A stretch of 64,000 nucleotides of DNA from positions 62,001-126,000 of the forward strand of contig NW_023501117.1 in assembly GCF_014066305.1 (NCBI RefSeq), in the 5' to 3' direction. Of the stretch, positions 35,618 to 45,860 are shown piece after piece. Each line of letters starts with the position of its first letter. Positions within the stretch are counted from its first letter, which is position 1. The position numbers were made by a program, and so were the translations under genes. Under the pieces are notes generated by a model, which was given only the letters and a program-made list of their open reading frames with translations, had not been told where the DNA came from and made no database searches. Origin of the DNA: Letharia columbiana (lineage: Eukaryota; Ascomycota; Lecanoromycetes; Lecanorales; Parmeliaceae).

Positions 35618-37024
35618 CTACTATAAGTTAGCATCCAGGTGAGTTGCAATCTTCCTTACGTCCTTACCTTTTGCATAAGGCTTTCCGGAATCTTATCGAC
35701 GTCGATGCTCTCGTGATCAAACCAGTAAGCACCAGTCAAGTTCCCGTTCTCGTCCACACAGCCAGGAAAGTGTGTGTAGATGGCACGATGGTCGCGGAAA
35801 GCTTCATTGCAATTGATGCAACGAAGGTGGTAACCGCTCTTGTCCCGATTGCTCGTACGAGGGACCCGAATTAGCCATATGTCAGGTGCTGCGACAACTT
35901 TGCCGCAGCAGCGTGTAAGTACAGGCATAACTGTACCGTCATCCGCCAACGGAGGAGACCCGTTGCTGTTCCCTGGATTTGGAGCACCGTGGCCTCGCCC
36001 GATGCTTGTGGGATGAACAGCGCTTGGGAGATTCCCAGCGCTACTCCTTGAATGGACAAATGTGGGCCTGACCCCTCTCGTCATGAGATCGAGGACGTCT
36101 CGATCCATGTTCTCATAACCTCGTCCGATATCGTCGATCGATGTCGACATCCTATCCCAAGCCTCTCCCCTGAGGCTAAGCTCGTCAGCGACTTCCCTGA
36201 CTCCTGTCAGGATCGACCGCCGAGCGTTTCTCTGGTCCTCAAGCAACGCTTTCCAGCGGTCGTTGAGGGCTAAAAGCTCTGCGGTCGGCTTTCGACCCAG
36301 TGAGCTACTGTTGTTGCGGTTTCGTGCGGGAACATTCCCGCCTGAAGGCCCTGTACAACGTCAGAATATAATAGGATGAGCGTGAAATGAGGGTAGTGTA
36401 CCAGAAGATTGCCTTTGTCCTTGATCTCCCCGCCGTGGGGCGATATCTCCATGTAGATATTCACGGATCGAGGGTAGTGTACCAGACGATCGCACATTGA
36501 CTTGCTCTCCGACCTGTGAAACGCCACCTCTGTTCCAGTGTTGGTGAGTCGAAGGTGTGACATTCGAAGGAGGCCTGCTTCCTTGGTCTCCACCCTGTCG
36601 ACCGGCGCCTCTCTGCGGATTGAGATGAAATGGGGCTAATGTATTGGAAGGCCGCATGTTGCTTTCATCTGCAGGATGCGTACTGGTGCCACTATACCAC
36701 TGTTGGTGACTCGGAGTTATCGTATCCGAAGGAGGCCTGTTCCCTTGGTCTCCACCCTGTCGACCGGCGCCTCTCTGCGGATTGAGATGAAATGGGGCTA
36801 ATGTATTGGAAGGCCGCATGTTGCTTTCATCTGCAACCTGCGCAACGGTGCCACTATACCACTGTTGGTGACTCGGAGGTACGGTACCTAGAGGACGCCT
36901 GGTTCCAAGTCCTCCAGCCTGTGGAGCGCGACCTCCGTGCGGATATTGATCTAACCAGAATGTGTCAACAACAGCCTACGAAGCTGCGGAGGTGCATCTC
37001 TATACCTCTCCTGTGTCCTTCCAT
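35618..37024 (-). CDS. Protein with 54-residue repeats and C-terminal Cys/His cluster, unknown
   Basis: Exons 37006-37024, 36402-36950, 35668-36350 and a last exon holding only the stop (35618-35620), introns 47-55 nt, 417 aa in frame from the ATG at 37024. The frame stays open upstream to about 37250 without an ATG, so a further 5' exon is likely and the start is provisional. Residues 10-180 are built of about three 54-residue units (QRGAGRQGGDQG, PSHQQWYSGT, MRPSNTLAPFHLN). A helical segment follows (KPTAELLALNDRWKALLEDQ) and then CCGKVV, CINCNEAF and HFPGC, a Cys/His pattern that could bind zinc. If the last intron is not removed the protein ends VRT instead of at K. No known family. The neighbouring RBR ligase is on the same strand. 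Confidence 0.6.
36540..36890. repeat. 162-bp in-frame tandem repeat
   Basis: Two nearly identical copies lie 162 bp apart (GGTCTCCACCCTGTCGACCG begins at 36585 and again at 36747), with more diverged partial copies on both sides. The unit is 54 codons and lies in the coding frame of the minus-strand gene. Confidence 0.85.
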
Positions 37025-37153
37025 GTCTGATGAAGAGCTCGCTGTGTAGTTTTCGAATGCTGATCTTGATGTTGTCGAAGCAAAATGTGCAGAATTTGGA
37101 GCTGAGGTGAGGCGAGCTTCGTTTGTGGATCTACCTCGCTTAAGGCCGGTATC

Positions 37154-37641
37154 ATGCCGGGTTGCCGGAGATCCTACAAGATTCACTACGCTGTTTTCTC
37201 CTTGATCGTCGATCTCTCGTGTCCGTCACTGCCTGCTTTTGGGGTCAAATACTACCTTAGTACGACGAAGGAAAAGATTGTGGAGCCCGCTCTCCGGTTG
37301 GCGAGGTCCAGGGTGTTGGGCCTGAATTGGGAGTTGTACGTGGAACAAGGCCAGGCGGTCAAGGTCTACAAGGTCCAGAAAAGGTACTCGTGGGGCCAGC
37401 TTGACGTTGAAACAGTCTAACAGCCTAGGCTTCTTGAAACGTACCAGGAAGAAGCGTGAAAGATAGACGTACAATGAGAGTTCGATTCCCTGTGCTGAAG
37501 CCTGTCGATGATCGAAAGATTTACCGGTTTGTAGAGGGTACGGAGAAAAGGCCTAGGCAACAGAATTTGGACAGGATCGAACTTCTACATACCAGGGCAG
37601 CTTTCGTGTCAAGACAGCAGAATATCATGAGCTTCTCGTGA
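37154..37641 (+). pseudogene. Possible plus-strand remnant
   Basis: Plus-strand text LGLNWELYVEQGQAVKVYKV and RYSWGQLDVETV meets a TAA at 37418, runs on as QPRLLETYQEE, shifts one frame near 37455, and continues DRRTMRVRFPVLKPVDDRKI to a stop at 37641. It reads like the end of a protein with one nonsense and one frameshift change. It overlaps the possible upstream exon of the minus-strand gene, so one of the two readings must be wrong. Confidence 0.3.
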
Positions 37642-37964
37642 AAGGAGAGCGTTTGATCGGGTTTTCCGTGGCGTGGTTACAAGCAAGTTCGGGAATATGA
37701 CCCTCCGTCAGAGTGTGTTGGAGAAACTAGGCCATAGGTACCGACGTTGATGTTGAGTATAGAGATCACACTGGCTACCAAGTTCCTGTTGACCATCTTC
37801 GTTTCTCCAATAGCATGCCACTCTTGATGCTCGCCATCCAGATGCTCTCGTAGAAAGCGGACAACTTCCTCCCCATGCTCGAAAGGATATCCGGCGCGTC
37901 GCCAATCATAGACAGGTTGTGGGGCTTCCGGCACGACTTCACGGTCAGCGGCCATTCCGAATGC

Positions 37965-38812
37965 CTATGCGCCGGCGGCGGCGGGGATTCTCCAGTCGAT
38001 GCGATTATCTTCATGAATGTGCAAAACGTGGTCAACGGCATATTGTAAAAAACCCTCGGCTTCATCCAACGGATCTCCCTCGTCCCTACAGTTGCAAGTC
38101 CTCCACTTGGCACCACACACGTAGCAGAATTCGGCGCCGCAAGTGCATCTGGAAGATCCGGTCAGAAGTCGTAGCCTTACCATTTCTCCGTGAAAGAGTC
38201 AACTTACGTGATGTGGTCGCAGCCATTAATCCGCTCAATCATCCTCTTGCACTCTTGGCATTGTTGAAAGCCCGCCTCAGCCGCGGCTGTCATAAGAGAC
38301 TGAGCGGCCGGGTCCTCGAGGCAGCCACCCTCATGAACTTCTTCTTTGCACACGATGCACGTCAACCTTTGACAAGCAGGGCATTTCGCTTGGCCGTCAT
38401 CAACTGCTTTTGGTGAAATGAAGGTTACACACTCAGGATCGGAGCAGTAGGTTCGATTTGTCGTTGAATATTCCTCGGATTTCTTCTGGAACTTGTCGTA
38501 GATATCCGAAGATAGGAATGATTCAGCGTTTGCAAGTGTGATGATTTGGCCGCAGCATTTTGGCGGGAAATTGAACTCATGCTTTGCGGCACGATCGAAG
38601 AGCTCATTGACGCATCCGCCGCAGTAGAGTTCACCACATGATGCTGTCATGACGTTGGAGTCTACCTCCTGGTTTCTACACACCACGCACTCCATCGTTC
38701 GAAGGAATTCCACTTCCCGCCGGACAGTCTCGCGAATCCCTTGAGCACTGGCTTCACCGAACACAGGCGTCGCGGGAATTAAGATCATCATCGCGTCATC
38801 CATGTCGGCCAT
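37965..38812 (-). CDS. Compact RBR (RING-IBR-RING) E3 ubiquitin ligase
   Basis: Exons 38208-38812 and 37965-38148, 59-nt intron, 262 aa in frame. RING1 starts ECVVCRNQEVDSN and continues CGELYCGGCVNELFDR. The IBR has TYCSDPECVTF, CPACQRLTCIVCKEEVHEGG. RING2 is CQECKRMIERINGCDHITCT followed by CGAEFCYVCGAKWRTCNC; the cysteine after HIT is at the place that accepts ubiquitin as a thioester in this family. The intron splits exactly at that site. I start at the ATG at 38812 (MADMDDAMMILI). The frame is open for 115 more codons upstream, with hydrophobic stretches, but this is probably 5' leader. Substrate unknown. At 262 residues it is nearly a bare RBR module, as in many expanded fungal RBR families. 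Confidence 0.88.
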
Positions 38813-40320
38813 TTGGTGGAGGCTCACGTAGAGGTGGCTGGGGGAAAGGAGGCGTCCGGAAAGCAGGCTGAAGTGGGACGATGGGAAGGAGGGCACTGCC
38901 AGATGGAAGAAGAGCCCGAGAAACGATACCCCAAGTAGGTAGAACACCCCAGAAGTGCAATGTTGAGTTGACGAGATGTATGTTGAAGCGCTGGTGGTGC
39001 GGAAGATGATCAACACAGCCATTGTTTTTGGATGGACGAGTCCGAAAATGGACCAACGGTAGGGCTGATCGGAAGTGACGCTACGACCATTGCCATCCCT
39101 ACTTCTTCGACTCCCATCTCCCGATTCTTGGGCAGAGAACCATGAACAGATTGCCATTCCAGGGACTTTTTCCAGTGTCGACGGTCAAAGTATAAGACCT
39201 TTCACAGGATTGTGAGTGAAGACTCTCCTAGGCGGAGAACTTGCGGCCGAAGGGAGAGCCAAGGATCCAAGAAGACAACACTCCATCTTTCCAGAACTTT
39301 GAGCTTCTTTCCTTTCTGCTATAGGGTTCTCCCAAACGCAAGTGAAAGTTTTGAACAACACTGAAAGAAGAACAGGCAAAACAAGGGAGAACTCATGCTC
39401 TGTAGCACGCCAGCAGCGCCCATGGACTTTCTGGCAACTCATAGTGGCATATATATGAGGGGTATTACTTTACTAGAATTTTACAAGACATCGATGAATT
39501 TAATGAAAGTATCCTAATAGCCGCGGGACGCTTTTGCCGCGTTGGTGTCAACTCTATTTGCCACCCAAGGCTTGAGCTGTCTCCTAAGATGCAAGTCGAG
39601 ATAAACACAGAGGCTTCCCTTGTTTTACCCAGCGTGTATTAGGCCTGGCCTTTGTGACTGAAATTTTCCCCCAGACAAAAGTTCACAGGTACTGTCTTTA
39701 TAGCTTTTTGATTGTCCTCTTTCCTCTTAGAAACATGCGCTATTCGAGGAGTGCGATGTAATCCAAATTACTTTGATCTCACGAGAGACCGCAGGGGTCT
39801 ATATTGGCCCTCGAAATCTAGAATATATCAGAGCAGTTAAGACGATAAAGTTAAGTTCGCCAATCTTGACTCCCTGTTTCCAAGAATTGATGAAGCAATA
39901 TTGCCCAGTTTTCTCACTCCAACAGACGAATTGTACAACATCTACTGCCTGCTTAACTGCACCGCAGTGCTTGGTGGGTCGTTCGCTTAGGACAGAGGCT
40001 TGAGCTGTACGATCGATCGTCTGTCGTGCTCGTAGGATCGGTTACCTCTCAAGCCCGACCAGCGGCCCGCTGCACGTTTGAACATGATACCTTGTTTCGT
40101 AGCCTTCTCGGTCTAGGATGTTCATCATTTCTGCAAGTAAACGTCATACTTGGAAAGCAGGTTGCGATCCTATATCCTGGGAGGAAGTCAGACTCAGGGG
40201 TAATCGCCAAGGCGCCCATGGATTTTACATGGAGGTTACTAGGATATGGGATAGATTCTATTGTAGCACAGGGTCCGTTTTCTCTGGTCCAACCGCAAAC
40301 ACTCCTAGAAGAGCAAACAT
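38813..40320. other. Intergenic, no supported gene
   Basis: Holds the leader of the RBR gene and, further right, only short frames such as an 85-codon minus ORF at 39442-39185 (basic and Cys/Trp-containing, no splice support). Nothing I can name. Confidence 0.35.
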
Positions 40321-40563
40321 TCAAGGAAGCCAAAAAGTGTCAACCACAGTACTTCCATTTTCAACGGCAGTGCCATCCTTATGCTTCGCCTTAGAGCCTA
40401 ACTCTTGGAGGCACATTTTCTCAAGCGGAATATCAGTTCTCCACTCATAGGCCTGGTACTTATTGATCAGATCCCTCGCATCGATCCTGGCAACCTCTCG
40501 ACGATTCTTTACCCGTAACCCGGATGTCTGACCGAAGTGTCCTGGCACTTTGTACCAGTGCAT
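40321..40563 (-). CDS. Possible partial gene, unknown
   Basis: An 80-codon ORF (MHWYKVPGHFGQTSG, then VARIDARDLINKYQAYEWRT) whose frame stays open upstream for about 35 more codons (SPARNQEQTALHAAIVNTIL) before a stop near 40690. The helical text looks coding and may be the end of a larger gene whose 5' part would lie in the G-run region. No family recognised. Confidence 0.3.
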   Translation of the reverse strand: MHWYKVPGHFGQTSGLRVKNRREVARIDARDLINKYQAYEWRTDIPLEKMCLQELGSKAKHKDGTAVENGSTVVDTFWLP

Positions 40564-41550
40564 GAGTATCGTGTTTACTATCGCCGCGTGTAGCGCCGTC
40601 TGTTCCTGGTTCCTAGCGGGGGAAATCTGAGGAGGGGACTGGGGCGTGCTTTGTGGGATCGGCGGTTGGTTGTGCCGGATCCCCTAGTACTGTAGGTTGA
40701 TCCTAGGGGGACCGCAAGGGTTGCCTTGTTACGATGGCGCGTGGATGTGTGTTTGTTAAGGTGCGAAGGACGGGTGCAGCGGTTTGTTAGAAATGAGGGG
40801 TTGGGGTGACAAGGGTTCGGGGTTGGGGGTTGTTGGAAGTATGAAAGTTTTGGTTGGGGGGTGGGGGTTTGAGGGGGGGGGGTGGGGTGGTTTGGGTGGG
40901 GGTCTTTTTTACAAGTGATACAAGGACAGACACTCTCTAAGGTAGCGGAGGTTTTCACTCTTCATAATCAGTAAAAAGAGAAGGGACCCGATACATATAC
41001 TAGTGCACCCCATTTTTCTATACATGTGTACTCCCTCACATATCCGGGTACGGTCAAGGTACAGCTTCCGGGTATGATGAGTGTCAGATCCGAAGAATTC
41101 TACTAGACAGGTTTAGCAACAATATTCAAAAGAAATATCCAAAAGGGAATCCGCGTTAAGTACCACAGTCAGAAATCTCACCGATCATTGGCATTTTAAT
41201 CGACCAGTCCCAGAGCTTGATACTGTGTGACCCTTTTGTGGAAGGGTGGTGACTGGTGCAAAAGGTAGACTCAAGTCGATACCAAGCCCGGTAGTGAAAC
41301 TTTACGAGAGTATTTCCGGAAAACCTCGACAAAAGCATTGTACTGTAGCATAAAGCACAAAGTTGGAGAGAAGCTTTTGTTTCTCAAGTTGTGCCCCTAA
41401 TCCTTCGATGTGTCCAAGCCCGGATCCAATGTCTCCCACTCGGCCTGTGTTCGATTCCCTACATCCGTTGCCGTCATCCGCATTCCTGCCCCTCCAGCCA
41501 GCTGAACACATCGACCAATCCATCTTCCACTTCTTTCCAGGCCCCCCGAT
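40564..41550. other. Intergenic with G-run cluster
   Basis: Apart from the G-run cluster and a possible upstream exon of the 40563 ORF, nothing coding is seen here. Confidence 0.4.
40795..40910 (+). other. G-run cluster with G-quadruplex potential
   Basis: About 115 bases on the plus strand with more than ten runs of three or more G, one of nine, separated by short T-rich loops. This fits the G3N1-7 pattern several times over. The opposite strand reads as a proline-rich ORF, which I regard as a by-product of composition. Confidence 0.6.
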
Positions 41551-42118
41551 CTACGAGCAATACGCATCCACGTTTACGAATCCCACGTTTGTGTTGCCTT
41601 CATCAGGATCACACGTGGCATAGTCTCCATACAGCGTCCCTGGTGGATTCGACGCCGGCTTGCACTTCAGCGCCGGCGCACCGCCATCCGAGACCCCTGT
41701 GGGCACATATTCGGGACCACCTTGGTTAGGATTGGGTTTGCAGCCGGTGAACTGGATGCCTTGGTGACCTAGAATGGTGATGGGGCCTTCCTTGCAGTAG
41801 TTGCCCGAGCAGAAGACATCACCGAAAGTTGCGTTGCCGTCCGTGCAGGGGTTGCTGTGCGAGAAGAAGGCGATGCATTGGTATGGGCTGTCAGAGTGTC
41901 ATTGAGTTGGGGAACAACGTCTCTAAGAACACTATGAAAAGATGCTTCTCTCTGAAGATCTAAGAGTGTTCTGCGACTGGTAATTGGAATAAGATTATTG
42001 ACCTAGAAGATACGTACCCAGCAGAAGAGCCGACTGTTCCGAAGTAGATGGTTTGAAGAGCTGCGGCAAGAGGAATGAGAGAGATAGCAACAGAAGATTG
42101 AAAGAAGCTGAATCGCAT
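41551..42118 (-). CDS. Small secreted cysteine-rich protein
   Basis: Exons 42018-42118 and 41551-41887, intron 130 nt (GTACGT...GACAG), 145 aa in frame. The second exon has no ATG of its own and is only visible once spliced. A signal peptide (MRFSFFQSSVAISLIPLAAA) precedes LQTIYFGTVGSSAGPYQC. The mature protein of about 125 residues has eight cysteines: AGPYQC, SNPC, GDVFCSGNYC, FTGCKPNPNQ, LKCKPAS, ATCDPDEGN and a final VDAYCS. The even number suggests four disulphides. Ends exactly at the last Cys-Ser. No enzyme motif; effector-like in size and make-up but no evidence of host action. I cannot place the family. Confidence 0.78.
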
Positions 42119-43399
42119 CCTGACGAGTGTCGGTTTGATAGTTTCGTTGGTGGACCTCTGGGGAAGTATCGTCCTTGCAAGTTGGGTAAAAGAATAAAAT
42201 AGAATAAGGAATCCGAATTAAGCTGGAGCATCCAGCTATTCATGTACTCTCTCTGGCAATCGCCATTTTATCGAATAATAATTCTAAAGCCAGAATGGGC
42301 AATCGTGGCGCATGGAAACGGTTGAAAAGGCTCGTAAGCTAAGCGCAATCAGGATAGGATAGGCGAATCGTGTGCCACAGAAGCTTCGGGGCAAGCCTCC
42401 CGTGGAAGTGCTCTCATTGGATCTGACAAAGATTGGTCCAAGATTGGTGATGGGCTGCACATTGGCATCTACCGATGTAGAGCAGAGCGCGGCTCCGTAG
42501 TAGGCCATGCGACCGAGCTGTCCCAGGCTCTGGTTTCGGATAAGGTAGACAAAGTGGGTGGGGGTTATTAGCTGTTTGCTGATCCAGGACATTGGGGAGG
42601 CGCGGGTGGGATTGGGGGGTGTGGGGGAGGTGACTGCCTGTACGAGGGTGGTCTTTTTTGTTGTGCGTCACCCATACCCACCCGCAGCCGTCCTCCTGGG
42701 CTCAAGGGCGTTCTGGTTTAGTCTTTGCGTGACGGGATGGGGTTTTTGAAATGTTCAGGAACTATTTTCTATAATTCATAATTAGTAACATATTTTTTAA
42801 ATGGTGCTATGCGACGTAGAACCACGCGCGCGCAGACATGTGACATTAGAGTCTTCACAAAAGCAACACGATTTCTTCCTACATACTGTACTCATCTGTC
42901 ACTTGAGCAACAGCCATATCCTTGCCACCACCGTCCAAAATACTGGTCTCATAGGAAAGGCTACTTATTTACGTACCGTGGAACATTTTCAGTAACTCGT
43001 TAAACCAGCATGAGAAACAAAATGTATCACTACCTATACGAATTTGATAAAGTCAGGGCACGTAGTAACCGTACCTCGAAGTAGCTCTAACACCAAAAAA
43101 ATGATGAGACTTCTTGATCGTATTTTTTACGGCCTCGAGACGCCGATGAAGATCCTAATTGGTAGTGTCGCATTGTGGTCGAAAGGCATTTCACGGTAGC
43201 TGGATCGAGCTAGCCATCCGAGCTCTGTTTGGAGCACGTTAGCATACACGAAAAATATATATATGCCTTTCCTTGAGCTGTACCCCCGTGAGGAATCAAT
43301 CATCTTCTTCCTTCCGCCGAGGACATCTCATCTTTCTCTCTGCTTATACATTGGCCACGAAGTCATCAACTTCGATCATCAGTCTCAGCATTTGAGGCC
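42119..43399. other. Intergenic, no supported gene
   Basis: A 102-codon minus ORF at 42592-42284 lacks any domain or splice support. A shorter G-rich patch lies at 42590-42640. The CT-rich stretch at 43304-43350 is probably the promoter/leader of the next gene. Confidence 0.35.
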
Positions 43400-44694
43400 A
43401 TGTCATCCGATGTAGCTCCTCCCTATAACGGTTCTCCTCTCAAACATCCCAACAACCCCTGTTGTTACGAGGAAACCTTCAGCCCAGACAGACACAATGG
43501 TCCTGATTGTAATGGCCCCCAGACCGACCCCACGGATACGGAAATGCTTGCCGAGGCACCACAGCACGCGCAGCACAATCCACCAAACGAAGAATCTGAT
43601 CACCACGAGCAGGCAGCGCTCGACGAATCGCTCTCATGGATCGCCAATGCTAATCGACAAAAGCATGCGGGCGTCCACGCGCCGCTGGCAGTAAGCAAGA
43701 AAACCCCGTTCACAACTGCAAGACCTCACATCCAGAGCAGCTGCCAGTCGTCATACCGCAAACAGCACCGGGAATGCAATCTTCATTTAGTCGCGCCTGG
43801 GCTCCGATATTAGCAGAACATGACGTTCGACCCGAAGACTTTCTGCAATTCATGGATCATTTGAATGTATGCAAGGCCGCATCGCCGCCTTTTCAAGTCC
43901 TCAATCTCGCCGGGACTGTCTTGGGCTGCACGTTCGTCTTACCCCGTCCATGTTCGTGTTTAATCGCGAATCAATCCTTGCGAACAGACGTCACTGATCC
44001 TAATGTCGTTCGTTACAGCCCAATTCCCTTTGCCGGCCTGGTCGGCCTAGGCACATCAGTCGCCGCCGGCGCAGGCACCTACGCCACCGCCCGAATCCGA
44101 ATCACTCGTTATCTCGAGCAGGCGAACCAGGAGTATTTTGCCCCAAGAGGACTGCTCGCGCGGATCGCCAAGCAGAATGTGCTCCCGCAGATCGTCGGAC
44201 AGCCTGAAAACGCACCATTGCTAGCGCCACTACCTAGACATGCGAGTAAAAGCAATGGCTCAATCACCCCGCCTTCTCTCCGTGACAGGAGATTGCAAGC
44301 TTTGGGTTCGCACATAGCACGGATCGAATTCTGCGACCTGCCCACTCCGCAAGAGGAACACAACATGTTAGACAAGCTGTCCGCCAAAATGACGGCGCGT
44401 AAGACGAAGAAGCAAGAAGAAAAGATAGTGAAAGATAGCATGAAGAGTCAAGAAGAGGAGTCTAAAAAGAAGGAAAAGCTGATGAAGGAGGAGGCGAAGA
44501 TTAGGCAAAAGATGGAGAAGGCGAGGTTTAAAGGGAGCGGAAACGAGGCGAAGATGGAGGGAAAAATGATGGAGGTGAGGGAGAAGTATGATGAAAAGGC
44601 TGGAGAGGGGGGAGAGAAGGAGATGAAGGCTGCGAAGAAGTTTTTGTTTGTTGTTGTACAGAACGCGCAGGCGGCGGCTGCTGCAGACTCTTAG
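43400..44694 (+). CDS. Conserved fungal protein of unknown function, membrane-associated glycine segment and coiled-coil tail
   Basis: Exons 43400-43690 and 43741-44694 joined over a 50-nt intron give 414 aa. A second intron at 43932-44018 (87 nt, good CGTTACAG acceptor, weaker donor) is optional since its length is a multiple of three; removing it gives 385 aa and joins TVLGCT to PIPFAGLVGLG cleanly, which I favour. Residues 1-100 are polar and disordered. Then come RAWAPILAEHDVRPEDFLQF, a glycine/alanine-rich hydrophobic stretch (PIPFAGLVGLGTSVAAGAGT), YLEQANQEYFAPRGLLARIA, and a lysine/glutamate coiled coil to the end. I associate this order with an uncharacterised ascomycete family; no biochemical role is known to me. 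Confidence 0.75.
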
Positions 44695-45860
44695 ATAAGC
44701 TTCTTGTTAATCAGCATATGAAATTCTTGAAGGGAGTTTCTTGCCGTGGCTTAAGGCAATTCCACAAAGAACGGATCCGACTACTCCATGAGTCAAGCGT
44801 GCTCGAGGAGGTTTCTCCCGCTAGCGCGCGTGCCATTGGAACCGCAAAACGGTAGCTCTCGGAAACAAAGAAGGGGACACCCGAAGACATGCCTTTACAA
44901 TTATTCGATGCTATGTATGCAGTAGAAAGGATGGGCGAGCTAACATATAGCAATCCTAAATATTCTTGCACTGAAAAGTGACTGCGTAAGCCCGGTCTGT
45001 TCTCCGTAGATAGTCTGGGAAGTGCATATCAATTGAAAAAGTAAGGACACGAGACAGGTATTCCCGCATATAGCGGGCCTGTAGACGGGAACCGGAAGAT
45101 GAGAAGAGAGGAAGTTGACCACTCACATCGATATTCAAGGCCATCATGCAAGAGAGCAAGCAAGCAGAACAAACCCGACGAGGCTGAGGCTCCGGAGATG
45201 AGCTTTAGCTCCGACTGCGGATTCCTTTCATGCACAAACGTTGCAACTGACGCCCGAGGTGCAGAAACCCGCTGAGTTGGCTGCCGGGCAGCTCTTCCCT
45301 TCCCCGTTCATCTTGGTCTCAATCCACAGTGCAGGTCACGATGTATGATAGTTCGCCGATGGGTTTGGTCCCGGATTTTTTTGTCATGCATAGTCACCGC
45401 ACATCAGAGGTGATGTGCGAATTGGAGTGGTCGCATCATCTGGCCTTTAATCGGGTGGTGTCGGTAAACAAAGCTTTAGATATCCGGGCAACACAAAAAT
45501 TGTACTCAACATCAGGCCCTACCCGTCTGCCGCTAACTCGATTAGGTAATATCACGGAGTTAGTGGGATCAGACGACAAATGTATTTAATACTCATATGA
45601 GTCTGATTAAACAAGAGGTTTTTTGTTACGATGAAAATAACTAGATTTGATAGGTAGTAAGGCGGTGTTCGCATTTGATTTTGGTAGGGCAAATAATAAA
45701 ACCCTTTTTGGCCACTACCTATGATTCGGCGGCAAGGCTGATCCTGGCTCAAGCAAGAAAAACATTACCCGTCAGTCGACAACAGTACTCTAGCACACCA
45801 CCCGTTGTTTCTTTATTTGGACATCTGCCCAAGCCCCATGAATCCAAAACCCTCTACACA
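44695..45860. other. Intergenic, possible Cys-rich exon
   Basis: Mostly empty. On the minus strand 45311-45229 reads MNGEGKSCPAANSAGFCTSG and ends SCNVCA-stop, resembling the tail of a small cysteine-rich secreted protein, but I could not find its 5' exon. A minus ORF at 45235-45029 overlaps this area without support. Confidence 0.35.

Noticed and set aside
36540..36890. CRISPR-like array
   Set aside because: Units are 162 bp, contiguous and in coding frame; no spacers. No CRISPR array is expected or seen in this fungal DNA.
27324..38812. A biosynthetic or defence gene cluster
   Set aside because: The genes are unrelated housekeeping functions on mixed strands; no synthase, transporter or regulator set is present.
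38813..39157. 115-codon in-frame N-terminal extension of the RBR ligase with hydrophobic segments
   Set aside because: RBR homology starts right after the ATG at 38812; the extension has no domain and looks like leader sequence, though RNA evidence could change this.
40578..40958. 126-codon Pro/Thr-rich minus ORF
   Set aside because: It is the complement of the G-run tract; low complexity explains the open frame.
42284..42592. 102-codon minus ORF
   Set aside because: No domain, no intron, overlapped by similar-length frames on the same strand.
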